From Massospora cicadina (taxonomy: Eukaryota; Entomophthoromycota; Entomophthoromycetes; Entomophthorales; Entomophthoraceae): DNA of 64,000 nt. A model generated the notes under the pieces. That model saw only the letters and a program-made list of their open reading frames with translations, had not been told where the DNA came from and searched no databases. Below, piece after piece: positions 11,460 to 23,017 of this stretch (the first letter of the stretch is position 1; each line of letters begins with the position of its first letter). The translations under genes were made by a program, and so were the position numbers. The stretch is taken from NCBI GenBank assembly GCA_022478985.1, contig JAKSZP010008040.1, positions 99,791 to 163,790 on the forward strand. Reading direction: 5' to 3'.

Positions 11460-14400
11460 GTAATTTTCATGACTGGATGTGGTGGTGCCATTTATGAGGA
11501 ATGTATCCAAAAAACCAATAATGTAATTTGTGAGTTAGATGACTATGGAGGCGCGCCAGTGCTTCAGCCTTGGTGGGAAAGCTCTGTTGATAGAATAAAA
11601 ACAAATGTATGGATAGACCACAATGTGTGCCCATTATCAGGGCTCTGAGCAGAGGGGGAATTGAGGAAAGCACCCTCATGGCGAATGGATTTCAGGTAGG
11701 GTAGAATGTACTAGGTACAGGAAGCTGGAACAGATAATAAACTACCTTCCAGATTGCCTTAGACGTGGGCACCCCTCTATCTCATGGATGAGAGTATTAT
11801 GCTTACCTCAAACTGGACAAAAAATGGGCAATGGCATTGGATCTATCTGCAGTCCAATATGACCTTGAAGGCACTTCCATGTGTGAGCTCTAGTTTTAGG
11901 GTGGAGTAAGGGGTGATGAGTATAGACACACATCTTTTTCTGCTCTTATGGGGAGTAAGGGTTATCTAGTGAATCCAACAAATTAACTATTGCTATAGTG
12001 ACCTTATTCCAAGGATGGTTAGCTGAGCAGGTAAAACTGCTTCCACCCTAAGTGCAGGTTTTGAGTTCAAAACCTTTACTGGCTAGAAAAATTCTCAGTG
12101 TGGTATATTTGTCCCAAGGTTGACCCACCCCAAATAATTTTTATAGTGACATTATTCCTTGAGCAGAAAGAGGTTGCACTCACAGGCTCTATATTAAAAA
12201 GTTGGAGGTAAGATAGGTTTTCCCCTTGCTTAATGGGTAACGGGTCAATGCGCCAGAAGCTCAAACTTGAGTGCTTAATAACCTGGAGAAGACCTTTAAA
12301 ATGTTTTTTGGTGCGATAGGTCCTGCTGCATTGAGAGGAGAGCCTAATAATGTATTAAAGAATTGTACGCAGTAGGTTTTGCCAGCTATAAGGCTCAATA
12401 AAAAGTCGTATTTTGCTGCTGCTGCCCAATGGAGACCATTTTGGTTGGGCACGTTACTTAAACACACCAATTGTTTGAAATTTGGTTGGTTTGTTGAAGG
12501 TAGTTGGTGAGGACCCATGCTACCTGAGACATGGGCCTAAGAACTTTTTATTATGATAGGTGATCGCCAGCCATCCCAAAACCATGATTGCAATATATCA
12601 TTAGTGAGTTGAAAAAGTCAGAATAAAATGGTATGGCATGAGCGGTGTACCATTTCTTCAAGAGAATCAGGGTTTTTTAATACTACTTTCCCCACAAGCC
12701 CTGTTGAACGGCCATAGATACTAGATGCACTTATTGAGGTATTAGAAGGGAGTTTATTATCCAAAACTGAAATTTCATATCCTCCAGAGTCCATCCATAC
12801 TTCTAAGTGGCAAACAGGTTGATTGGGGGGTTGTCTGGAATGGGAAAAGTGATTTAATATCTGAAGGGCGGCGAGAAATTCCATTGTGCCACTGAAGATA
12901 GTGTTTGCCAAGGAGTATGACCTCAGTTTAGTGGCGATTAATCTTATCTTACTTACTTAATCATATTGATTGAGGATCTGCTTTAGGGAGCGAGCGTTTG
13001 ATGGATTAGGAACACCCGACACATAATTATTTAAAAATGCCGATACTTTGAGAGGGTTCTGGCCTGAAGAGGTAATAACTTTCAGGGTTTGATCTATGAT
13101 GCACAGGACTGGGTCCAGTCCAAAGTTATACAAGAAAGGGCTAAGAGGGTCGCCCAGCTTTAAACTGAGTTGTGGAATAATGAGGTCAGAAACAAACCTG
13201 GGCCACGGATAGCATGGAAGGTTACTCAGTTGAAAGCATTACCCAGCTAATGTTTTGAGAAGGAATGCTGAAAATTTCAAGGGATGCCCTAAGATATTTA
13301 TAATGCACACGAACATATGTCTTTTTCTGGTTCAAGAATTATTAAGCACAAATTGACCTAAACTGAGATATTGGCAACATTATGGATGTTGTCCCATATA
13401 CTGCGAGTGGGAGAAAACCTATACTAATTGCTTTATGTGGCTGTTTGAGAAATCCTACCTAAACTCTTAGACAGTATTTTACTCATTATTTTATAATTCT
13501 CGTTGATAAGTGAGTTCAGGCTACAGGTACCCAGATCACTAGTATCCCCTTTTTAAATAATTTGCCCACAAATGCTTCTAAATCACCGGCCAGTAGCTGA
13601 TTTTCTAGAAATCACTATTGATAGAGGCTTTGAGTAAAGATTCGTTTACTTGAAGTATGTCCAATAGGACTCATAGGGAATGTCATCAAAGCTAAGGCTT
13701 TTGCAGTGAGTTGCCCTATGTACAGCATCCCGTACTTCTTCATTAGACACAACACTAACAATACTTGATAGTTTAAAAGGAGAGTGGGTTTTTATTTTGA
13801 ATAAAGTTTGTTGTATGTCCTCTGGGTTGCAGTCATCAGATTAATACACTTTGGTTTAATGTTGGTGAACTGTTTCAGATACTTCATTAGGAGAGGAAGC
13901 AATTGCGCCTATTCTTTTTTGACCCTAGGTACAAGAAGTGCCTTGTTACCATGCACTAAAGTAGTGCTAAAGTACCTTGTTGATTTCTCCCCTTTATTGA
14001 TCTGAGAGGAACCATCCCAGATGTTTAAACGGTGTTGATCTGATTCTAAACTCATGCAAATGAATAGTTGTAGCTACCAATTCGTGAGTCCAAGTTGGAC
14101 TGTACCCTGCGTGGGGCGTTTCTTTCCAGATGGGAAAGAGAGCGCTGGAGGAGTGTAGCTGCTGCTGTAGATGTGTGACGCCACTGCGTGGATATTCACT
14201 TTGCAGTAGCAGAGATTTGTTGTTTCAAAAGACCCCATTTTACCAAAGGATCTTCGCAAAATGGGTACACCATAGATGGTAAAGATGCTTGTTGGTTCAT
14301 CCACTGTGAGAACTCCTCAAAAGATATTGTATTAATACTTTCTTTATTCCAGCCTGGCTAAATAATTATTTGATCAGGTGCAGGCAGGGTGATTGTAACT

Positions 14401-15200
14401 AATAAGTGTTCTGAAAATAGCACTTTAATAGTATCAAACCTGGTAATTGGCTTAAAGTGTAAGAGGGAAAGAAAGTAGTCAATGTGGGTCATAGACAACA
14501 ATTTTGCCCTGTTGTATATGTGGCTGTCATGTGCGTTACCCCAGGATAGTCATTGGTAGGGGATCAAATAATACTCTGTTTGACTTAAGTACTAATAATT
14601 TAATATGACCTGGTGGGCATTAAGAGGTGATTGGCAACGGTCAGTTGCAGCATTAGACCAACAGCTAAAATCACCCAGAATAAAGGTGGTATCTGCGAGA
14701 TTTAATTTGGATACTCTCTTTAGAAGGGCAATTAATTTAGCTGAGTTATTAAGGCATATATCCTAAAAAGAGTAAACTCTTCATTATTTCATTCTAATGT
14801 TAGTGCTGATGTACGTATACTTAAGAAATTATGTTTAACTATACTAAGCTCTTTGGTAGAGTGAATAATTGAATTCATAGTACTGAAAGCCAAGTGGAGT
14901 TCATAGGAAAAAGAGCTTATGACCACTACTCTTCCTACCCTGCTGGACAATATGTTTCTTGGATTCCCAAGATGTCAGCAGGAAGATTGCAAAGGTATTT
15001 CAGTTTTTTGGTCCATTATGTGGAAGCCCTGAATCCTGCAGTGTTGAGCGTACCTATTTTATTTGAGCGTCTGGGCCACTCTATGAGCGGTGATCTGGGT
15101 CATTAGACCCAGCCGCGCCCAAAGGAACATCATGGCTTTGAATGATATGATGATTACTTGTATTTGATCCTTGATTTGAAGTGAATTCTTGGTTTTTTGG
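11460..15200 (-). pseudogene. LINE-b ORF2 (endonuclease, RT, C-terminal region)
   Basis: Read on the - strand. The endonuclease shows ILGDFSCWSNAATDRC near 14,690-14,640, matching LGDFNCWDN of LINE-a. The RT shows KLGDPLSPFLYNFGLDPVL near 13,165-13,100. HLEVWMDSGGYE (near 12,800) matches HLEIWLESGGYA of LINE-a. The C-terminal part (11,679-11,467) contains IPPLLRALIMG and HYWFFGYI, parallel to IPSTLRSLIIP and AWLYGYM. A SINE is inserted at 12,011-12,141. No continuous frame remains. Confidence 0.8.
12011..12141 (+). mobile_element. tRNA-derived SINE, copy 2
   Basis: A 131-bp element inserted in LINE-b. It has a box A-like TTAGCTGAGCAGG (12,019-12,031), a box B-like GAGTTCAAAACC (12,063-12,074) and the same body and T-ending tail as copy 1. 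It is flanked by 17-bp duplications (11,994-12,010 and 12,142-12,158) with one mismatch. Two copies in opposite orientation at unrelated sites, each with its own duplication, show a genuine retroposon family. Confidence 0.9.
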
Positions 15201-15399
15201 ATCAGGGAGGAGGATTTGAGCCAAAATCAGTATAACCTTCCAAAAAATCTAATTTGTTGGAAGGTTACCATGAGAATAAACATTATCATTTTATCATTTT
15301 TGTAATTATTGCGCAATCTACAGATGGATTTGAATCAAATGCTTTCTGAGTATTGCTCAGGGTAATCCTCTGCTTGGACAATCACTTGGTGCAGCTGAG

Positions 15400-15897
15400 T
15401 GCTGTGAGGAGGGCAAGATACCAGTGTCATTTTGACATAATAGTGTATCTGGGAGTTTATTCTTGTGCTGCCTTCTTGGCATCTCTTTTCAGCGCTTTTT
15501 GTTGTGCTTTCCAATGTCTAGTGACATAGGGACCACAACTATATATTCACTTGATTCAACCCACACAAAAGGGTGATCAGCATCAGTTTTTGCAAAATTA
15601 GATCATTGGTCATCCATTAAGATTTCCTTCTCAGGATCTTACTGATCCTTCCCTGGTAAAGGCAAGAATGTGCATTGGGCCCAGGTTGTTGCACTCAGTG
15701 CAAATGGGGCTGCCTTTTCATGGAAGATAGAAGATGGTTCAGAATCAGTAGCATCAGGGAGTTTAGAAAATAAACACAGAGAATTTTTAACAAGTCATCC
15801 CAGATATGTTTGTGGGGTTCACTAACAGCTATAGCTTTTCCACTGCTGAGCTATGGAATTAAATAAAATCTTTGCAACTAAAACTCCATGATAAGAC
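15400..15897 (-). pseudogene. LINE-b ORF1, 3' half
   Basis: On the - strand from the A2 junction it reads LQRFYLIP and GKAIAVSEP, parallel to LQRFRLMPNLCMGKAIAVINP of LINE-a ORF1. It continues through a degenerate zinc-knuckle region (PICTECNNLGP, near 15,700) and HPFVWVESSEYIVVVP, parallel to HPFRWGEDGLYSIVDP. Stops and frameshifts are present. The 5' half lies at 24,139-24,790. Confidence 0.8.
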
Positions 15898-16851
15898 TGT
15901 AAAAATTTATAGTTTTGATTACTTTTTGGCCAATAACCCCTATAAACTTATTACTTGCACAGGTTCAGATTTTGTGCAATTTGTCCACAGTTCATAGTTG
16001 TTGATATAACAGTTGATAATAAAATGACAACTATTATCCATAGTTGATAGGAATTCTTAGATCTTAACCCAATGCTCAGCCAGTATTTTCACTCAAAAAA
16101 CTTGTGATGTCTCAAAATAGTGATTTGTTCCCTCGTACCATCTAACCCAATATTCTCTGAGATTCCCATTGTCAGTTTCTCCTGTTTGAACACAGTCAGT
16201 AGCAATCCCTGATTTTTTTTCTGCTTCTTCTCTGGATCTCCACTCAGATCCTTGCTCTTTTCCTTAAAGAGTCTCCCAATTATTTCACACAGCAATAATA
16301 TCCCTGAGAAAGAATAGAACAAATGGATGCTGATAGAGGTTACTACACTGTAAATCTACTGTATACTGTATATAAATGTTTTTTTATTATAAGTGAATTA
16401 TAGGGAATTTATAGTGGTGGATTCAGCCATCTAACCCTTTGTTGACACCTATTTGATGAAACAGCAGCTGTTGTCATTGAATCACCCATCCTTGTCTCAG
16501 CAGCAATGATCTTCCCCATTCTGGATAGGATTCTGTCATTGGACATCCTTGAGACCTAACATGGAAAGAGTCAGAAAACGTGTCCCTAACGTTTTCCCTC
16601 TCGATCCAAGTGAACCAACCATATTTGGCAAGCGACCTGCTTAGGTAAAGGGATTTATTACCCATTAAGGCAGGTCACAAACCAACTGATTGAATTACTA
16701 GTTGCAGGTGGCATCACTCGCCTCGCAACTTACTACTTACATTTCCAATCAGTTGGTGATGAAACCCAACTGATCCCAATTGGTATACTTGATAGTTAAT
16801 CCCTATCAGATGCCCCTATTTTGTCAGCAACTCTGCCCTATGAGATCTTAA

Positions 16852-17417
16852 TCCTTAAGCAGGAAATTTCACCTTTAAGTGTAATTTGTTTTTTTCCCAT
16901 TTCACCTTTAAGTTAAATTTGTTTTTTGCCCATTTCACCCTTAAGTGTAATTTGTTTTTTGCCCATTTCACCTTTAAGTGTAATTTTCTTGCTAATAAAA
17001 GTTGTGAAGCACTCAAACCGCAAGTTATGCTATTCAAATGGAGTTAGTAAAACCTCGTTTTATAAGTGTGAAAAGTGTGATGAATATCTATGCATAACCC
17101 TTGTTTTTATTAACAGCATGTACCCAATGCATCATTTGATAATCAAGAAGACTCCAATAGTAGTTCTGATAAAGATAATTAAATTAACTTAACCAAATCT
17201 CTTATCATATTTCAACGCAAATATATAATGAATTTAAATATATTTGCTATTTTCTCAAATTCATATTGTAAATCAATTTTCTTTTTCTTCAAAAACCTAA
17301 TTTTTGTTTTGTTCTTCTCCATAATATTATAAAAATTTATATTTTTGAACTATTTAAGTTTATACTTTTGTGCCCCTATAATTTACACAAACATTTTTCT
17401 TCAAATCTGTTTAAGAG
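16852..17417. mobile_element. MITE-like insertion at TTAA
   Basis: A 566-bp AT-rich sequence present in this LTR and absent from its partner, where GATCTTAAGCATTT is continuous. TTAA is found on both sides (16,848-16,851 and 17,418-17,421). The ends are imperfect inverted repeats: TCCTTAAGCAG against CTCTTAAACAG, 8 of 11. A TTAA target is typical of piggyBac-type DNA transposons; the superfamily is not proven. It contains a 33-bp minisatellite and no recognisable transposase. Confidence 0.65.
16866..16997. repeat. 33-bp tandem repeat, four copies
   Basis: Units start at 16,866, 16,899, 16,932 and 16,965, a period of exactly 33. The core is ATTTCACCTTTAAGTGTAAT followed by TTGTTTTTTGCCC. Because 33 is a multiple of 3, the - strand shows an 11-residue repeat (around LHLKVKWAKNK) in a 60-codon frame; I treat that as a by-product. 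Confidence 0.9.
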
Positions 17418-17600
17418 TTAAGCATTTGTCTGGATTGATCTCTAACAGATCTGACCAGGCGAATATCCTAAAATCCCCTGAACATAGTTACTGCAAAATC
17501 AGGGTCAACAAATCTTTCAATTCACCTCTTTTAGGGAATTATCCCCTAGCGATTCCTGGTAATCTAGCTGGCTGGGAATATGGGAAAAAATACCAACACA

Positions 17601-19345
17601 TCCCTCCTCTTGCCTAGATTTCCAGCGAGAAAAGGACAGGATAAGAGAACACTACTTCAGACACTTGGTCAAATACTTTGTTTTTCAAGCAAAGTATGAT
17701 CACCAATACTCAATGCTGCTTGGGACAACCTTTGGCATGCAGCTCTCTTCCTCTTCCTCCTTTCTACCGCCTACTCAGATCGTGGTCCCCATGATCTAAT
17801 GTCATACCAGGCTGATTGATTTACTTGTGATGATCTTAATCCTGGGATCCGGTTCCCCCCATCAGGGCATATGATTTACTGTCATATTCAGGATTCTTGG
17901 TCTGGCATTCTCAATTTCCTGATTTTCTCCTCATCCTTGACAGGAGACTCTTGCCATCAATGTTTGTTTTGTGGCCCAATTAAGAATGCTTATTTATGTT
18001 CACCCTTGTTATTTTTCTTCTCATAACCTCTTGGCTCATATCATTCCTAATTCTTCTCTGGAGAGCTTATCTTATAAATTATGTGTTTAATTTATTCAAA
18101 ATTGGAGCTTAATGGATTGTCAAGTGCATAATGTCGACTATCATATAAATCTGACATCCCCCTATTGTCCAGCTCATATGTCAAATTCTGAGTCACAGTA
18201 CCAACAGCTACTCAACAGTTTGTCTGATCAAGATCTTTGGATCTACAGAAGATGAGTCAGACTGTGCAACGGAACCTTTTCTACAGTCCTTCAAGGACTC
18301 ATACTCCTAGTCTGGCTCCAGTGGCTAGTCCTTCCATGGAATTACCAGATTTGGTAACAACCCCTCTGAAACCAGGCTAGCAATCATCTCAAATGACTCG
18401 TGGCCAATTCTTCCTCAGTCATCAATTACAGAGTAGGATTTCAAAACTCTCCTAGATTCAGCTCCTTTTGCAGATGCGCCAATTATCATCATGGATGCTC
18501 CTGAAATAATGCCCTTTGCTCTTGATCGATCCTTTCTTAATGAGTCAGACTTGCTTCATGAGTTCCTCTTCCAACTTGGATAATACTACAAACCAGCTGT
18601 CTTGGCCACCAAACTCATCATTGGCAAAGCATTCATTTAAAACTCCCCTATGCAGAATTGAGGTCCCAAGTCACCAAGGCTTTATCCATAGTGCTGAATC
18701 CTTCTGATCTTGAGAACATCCTAGATTGGGGTATCACTGCTTATGCTCTTCACTTTGCCAGCCAAGTTCTTCGAAGTTGGGCCACAAAGCTTCCAGCCTC
18801 TCCCTGGTTCTATCGCTCCTTCTGCTTCAGCTTATAAGAAGCTCATAGTCATCGCTTACAAGATGCCATCCACTCCTTGCATGACTGTCTCATATCCAGC
18901 ACTTCTCATCAATATCTTCCACTGATGGCTTTAATAGGTGCATGATTTGGCAATCCCATCTAGCATCCCTTGTTTGCTGCTGGCCCATATGTCCAGTGTC
19001 CTTGACAAAGCCCATTGGCAAGCGCTCAAGACTAATCTTCCAGCTCTAGTACCATATCGGGATTACTCAGGATTATTTGCCAACTGCCTCTTCCTATACT
19101 GTTGCTTCCCTCCCCACTCTGGGGTTTCACAATTGGCTTCTTCCGACATCTCAATTTCCCTTCCCCTAGTTGCTTTCTCTCAGGGATCTGCATCCGCTCA
19201 ACAAACTTGGTTTTGTGTAGGTTTAGCCCTTGCTAGCATCCAATCTCACCTAGATTTTGACAGGTTATTCATTCTTACAGCGATCCATCCTCCCTCCCCC
19301 AGAGGCGACATAGGTGGAATCATCCCCATTTCAAGGATAATCAAT
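17601..19345 (+). pseudogene. A2 antisense ORF (aORF)
   Basis: About 1.74 kb on the + strand, opposite to A2 pol. Near the N-terminus it reads NAAWDNLWHAALFLFLLS and later CHQCLFCGPIKNAYLCSP. The middle reads NLFYSPSRTHTPSLAPVASP and IIIMDAPEIMPFALDRSF, then KPAVLATKL and LNPSDLEN. The C-terminal part reads LAHMSSVLDKAHWQALKTNL and SQGSASAQQTW, ending RRHRWNHPHFKDNQ-stop near 19,345. A3 and A1 align through all of these blocks. Frame changes and a few stops break it. The protein would be around 570 residues if intact. No known domain is recognised; the Cys-rich block might bind metal but is not conserved in A1. Confidence 0.62.
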
Positions 19346-19494
19346 AAAAAAATTATAAAATATACTGGTTTTTTTCTATGCAGTTTTTTTAATAATTTCT
19401 TTCCAATATCTTTTAACTTTTTTATTTTTTTCTTTTTTCCATGGGACTTGAACTTGTTTCAGTTAAGCAGTACATCTTTTTTTAAGTTTCCCCC

Positions 19495-19650
19495 AAACTG
19501 GATCCTAGGTATTCTTAGACCTACAAGTTTCCTATAGTTCAGAGGTCCTTTTTCAGACTTAACCATCTAGATTGATTCAGAGGTCTTTTTGAGAGACTTG
19601 ACCTAATCATCAGGACATAACCAACTTAATGGTTCATCAGTCCTTTGGGA
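19495..19650 (-). repeat. A2 3' hairpin array
   Basis: On the element strand: three spaced CTGAACCA or TGAATCA boxes, each followed within 5-10 bp by a TGGTTA-like complement, and TACCTAGGATCCAGTTTGGGG. It is equivalent to A3 42,421-42,590. Confidence 0.65.
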
Positions 19651-20740
19651 ACTCTTTTTTATTTTTTTATTGATCCATCGCTTCAAATACTTATCATAGA
19701 CTCAATTTACTACTCTTCCATCCAAGGGGTCCTTGATGAAGTAGGTGTCCATCGCCGTCTTGGTGATAATCTCAAATGGACCCAACCACAATGTATCCAG
19801 TTTGTTTCTTCTCCCAAAACCATGCGTATTACAATAGACAACTCTTTTCCTATTCAATATTCTGATAAGGCTGATCAGTTTTTATTGTCCATCAATTTCA
19901 CTTGTAACCTTTTCTTTGACATAGTATTGAATGCTTTTGATTGATTTTTGATTAGGAAATTCATCAATTGGTTCAAGTACTGTTTAGCACTCATCTCAAT
20001 GTTGTTCAACCACTGAATATAAAATTGATGGCAACGCGGCCTTCCTCCCATATAACAACTCAAGTGGCGTTTTCCCCATCACCATATGATGACTGATACT
20101 GTAGGCAAACGTCACCAAACTAAGGTACATTCCCCACGCAGAAGTTCTTCCTGTGACCAGCTTCCTCAGCGTCATGGTAAGCGTTCCATTCACTCGTTCT
20201 ATCAGTCCATTTGTCTTCAGCTGGTAGGGTACAGGAATGAATCCTCAGATCCCCATTATCTCATTCAGTTGTGGGATACATGAGATGTGAGGCTTATCCC
20301 ATTGTTGCATAGCAGGACCTGCGGGCATCCATGTCAATATACTACTTGATCCAGGATGAACTTCGCGGTGCTGGTAGCATCTACTTTTGCCAGGGCCTTT
20401 ATCTCAACCCATCTCATCAAATAGTCGATATCCACTATTATGTACTTGAATCCCCCTGTGCTCATTATCAGCGGTCCCATCCCATCAATGGACACCATAT
20501 GCCAGGCAAATCAATGGCAGACCAATCAGTATCCAGTTGTATTATTATGTGGATTGTGCAACTGGCACTCCACACAACAGGCTAGATAGTCAGTAACATC
20601 ATGGTTGATTGACTCCCAGTAGTAGTACTGGCGAATATGGTCAGTCATTTTTCTCAGGCCTCCATGCCTGACAGCCTTATGAGTGGCTTAAATGATAGCT
20701 GCTCTTTCCAATGGCTTTAGAAATAATAACTACTTCCTAT
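19651..20740 (-). pseudogene. A2 integrase
   Basis: On the - strand: zinc region near 20,640-20,560, a core with recognisable GKTPLELLYGRKAALPSILY near 20,100-20,035 (stretch 20,193-19,996) and a C-terminal module ending near 19,660. Its parts align to A3 41,380-42,420. Numerous stops. Confidence 0.72.
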
Positions 20741-21520
20741 AATTGTCTTAAACACTTTTCCATCCATGGTCTCGGTGTTTTCCATCAGCTTTTTGAAGTG
20801 CACCTTGGATTTCTCAGGTCTTGTTCCCAATTTCTTCATTGACCAATCTCTGGAATAACTCATCCGCCTGCTGGTATACCATCTGGACCATTGGTAACCA
20901 CAATAAGCCATCCACATTCTGGTGAGAAGCCCCCGCTTGGTGGAAAATCTCATAATTGTAAGCTTATAGCTTTAGTGCCCATTGGGCCAGTCATCCTTAT
21001 GATTCTCTCAAATTATGGAGCCAACACAATGAAGAGTGGTCCATCACCACTTTAAAGTGTGTTCCCTGGATGTACACCCAAAACTGCTTACAGACTAAAT
21101 GACCACAAGGCAATTACGCTCAGTTATGGTGTAGTTCCTCTCAGCAATTGAGAGTGTCTGGCTCACATATGCCACCGGATGATTGTCCCCAAGTTCATCT
21201 ACTTGGCTTAATATGGCGCCGATTGCCATCAACAAAACATCATTTTGTATAATAAATTCTCGATCAAAATCCATATATATTTCAAAATTGGAGAATCTAT
21301 TAGATATTGGCATAACTCATAAAAGGATTCCTGTGCTTCTTCATTCCATAAAAATCCTTTCTTTGGATCCTCAACAGATGGAATAAGGGTTCAGCAACTC
21401 TGGCAAAATTCAAATAAATCTTCTCATATTTTGATACTCTCAGCAACTCATGCTGGCAATCTCATCTCATCCTGATTGACCGATTTTCCCCAGTATTGAC
21501 CTTGTGGATCACATCTCTCA
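20741..21520 (-). pseudogene. A2 RNase H joined directly to the pre-RT linker (RT core deleted)
   Basis: RNase H reads DFDREFIIQNDVLLMAIGAI and VAYVSQTLSIAERNYTI (21,313-21,095); the first catalytic Asp of IQTD appears as Asn. Directly before it come the connection (EDPKKGF) and the post-RT FARVAEPLFHLL motif. Only a few dozen codons further upstream is the start of the RT region (QYWGKSV, equivalent to VDTGENLPI in A3, near 21,490). The palm with YxDD is therefore absent. A3 has the same junction at 40,570-40,680. Confidence 0.8.
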
Positions 21521-21825
21521 CACATCCCAAATTGTGGCCATCCTGGGCAAATACTTCCTGATACCTTTTTGAACAATTTGACTACCTCCTCTTGCTGTCC
21601 TTCCATCAGATCAGCGAGTTGCTCTTGATCAATCTATAGGTTGATACTCTCAGTTACCTCAGCTGATAATTCCATCTCATCATGAGTCCCAAAATCGTGG
21701 AATTTCCTCAGTTTGGCTGTCCAGATTTTTCATCGCTTCCTAGGTCTGAAATAAATAGACCAATTAAGTCGATTTCTATTTTGTATTTATATATTTCTTT
21801 TCTTTTTGGGACTTGTTGTTCAGAA

Positions 21826-22060
21826 TGGAACTTGGGTTGGGACCATCTAGTACAAAAAGGTTCAGAGGTCCTTCTTTTCCCCTTCATCCAATCTGGGTCC
21901 TAGGTAACTCTGACCTACCAGTTATCATGGTTCAAAATCTTATCCTCTTAAGATTTAACCATCCATTTGGTTCAGTGGTCCTCTTCTGGAACTTGACCAA
22001 AATCTCATAACATAACCATTTAATGGTTCAGAGGTCCTCTGGGAACATTGTAGCTATTTT
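21826..22060 (-). repeat. A2 5' hairpin array
   Basis: In window orientation it contains repeated GGTTCAGAGGTCC (or TGGTTCAGTGGTCC) boxes at about 21,859, 21,978 and 22,023, and CCTAGGTAACTCTGACC, the reverse complement of the array in A3 40,068-40,260. It also contains a TTGGGTTGGGACCATCTAG box shared with 39,578 and 50,511. Confidence 0.6.
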
Positions 22061-22996
22061 CTCTTAGGTCCAATACTTCAAATTTATTAGTATTGACCTT
22101 CTTCACTATATGACCAGCAGCGCTGTCTCTTCACATATAGGCTACACTTGCCAACTTAGGCAGTACTCTTAAATATATTAGGCCTTTGATCCCGACTGGT
22201 TACGCATCCAATAGGTCCTAATTTCATCTCATATTTAGGCAACTGATGCTTGAATTCTTCCTATCTCATTATCCAACAGTTCCATTTGATTGTTCATATT
22301 GTTTTTTTTGAAAACGATTTTTGACCTTTGTGGCCATCCTTAATTACACAGGTTGTTCTGGCCTCGTTAGCTTCATCCAATTTCTCCTGAATTGATGAAC
22401 TTGTCTCAAGCAACTTCTGATCATTGGCTGAGTGTTATTGAGTCAAACGCTTTTCTCCACTATCTTGGATCAAACGTTTCCTGTTTTATCTTCATATCTT
22501 CATTGGTATAGCAATCCAATTCTCCTTATTGATTGCTTCTTATTTTGACCAATGACTCATCTAAACACTCACTCCTCAGGACTATTCACAGCAGACCCAA
22601 TTTCAGCCCTAATTGATCCTGCTGTTCCTCAGACTATTTCCAATGGACCTAATCTTAACCTGAGTTGGCCCTGCTGTTCCTCAGGACCATTTCAAGCAGC
22701 CCTATATCAACCCAAATTGGCCCTTATGATACTCTTCATCTCAGATAGATGTCAGGTGGAACAGGTTTCCTTGCAGCACTAGAAGTCCATATCTAGGCTG
22801 CAAGTCCTTTTCCCTGAATTTGAGCATCCTCAATTTGCTTCACTCAGAGCTCCACTACTGAGCTGGTTAAACGCAAATGAATGTAATCCACTTCACGTTA
22901 TGTCTTCATTAACATTACTTTCCTTAGTAACTTCTTGCCAGAATTAAAAACATCTTCATAGGACATCATGTTCTAATCTTCTTATACTCAACTACA
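22061..22996 (-). pseudogene. A2 5' internal region (gag position), with 53-bp repeats
   Basis: It lies between PBS and pol where gag is expected. On the - strand a coiled-coil-like segment is readable (LLETSSSIQEKLDEANEART), matching A3, but no CCHC knuckle or known gag domain is recognised. Three degenerate 53-bp repeats (core AGTCCTGAGGA) lie at about 22,570-22,720. Stops are frequent. Confidence 0.45.
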
Positions 22997-23014
22997 CCCC
23001 TGTAGTGAGCACCA
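22997..23014 (-). promoter_or_regulatory. A2 primer-binding site
   Basis: TGGTGCTCACTACAGGGG on the element strand, three bases after the 5' LTR. Its complement ends in CCA, as a tRNA 3' end does. The same 18-mer serves A3 and C. Confidence 0.8.
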
Positions 23015-23017
23015 CTT

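Larger units (their letters stand above)
11219..15897 (-). mobile_element. LINE-b, 3' segment
   Basis: A diverged relative of LINE-a on the - strand. The 3' tail (TACCTTAAATAAA) is at about 11,219-11,236, ORF2 runs from roughly 15,200 down to 11,460, and the second half of ORF1 reaches 15,897. The 5' part continues beyond A2 at 24,139. Many stops and frameshifts mark it as much older than LINE-a. No target duplication could be identified. Confidence 0.85.
15898..17600 (-). repeat. A2 3' LTR, enlarged by an insertion
   Basis: In window orientation it runs TGTAAAAATTTATAG to CCAACACA. It matches the A2 5' LTR (23,018-24,138) except for a 566-bp TTAA-flanked insertion at 16,852-17,417. Like its partner it lacks the 35-bp tandem duplication seen in both A3 LTRs, so this pair belongs to one element. 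Confidence 0.88.

Noticed and set aside
15893..15897. A2 flanks taken alone as proof of a target duplication
   Set aside because: AAGAC and TATAC agree at only 3 of 5 positions; only the codon alignment to LINE-a makes the case.
16855..17037. 60-codon - strand frame with an 11-residue repeat
   Set aside because: It is produced by the 33-bp minisatellite (a multiple of three); nothing else supports coding.
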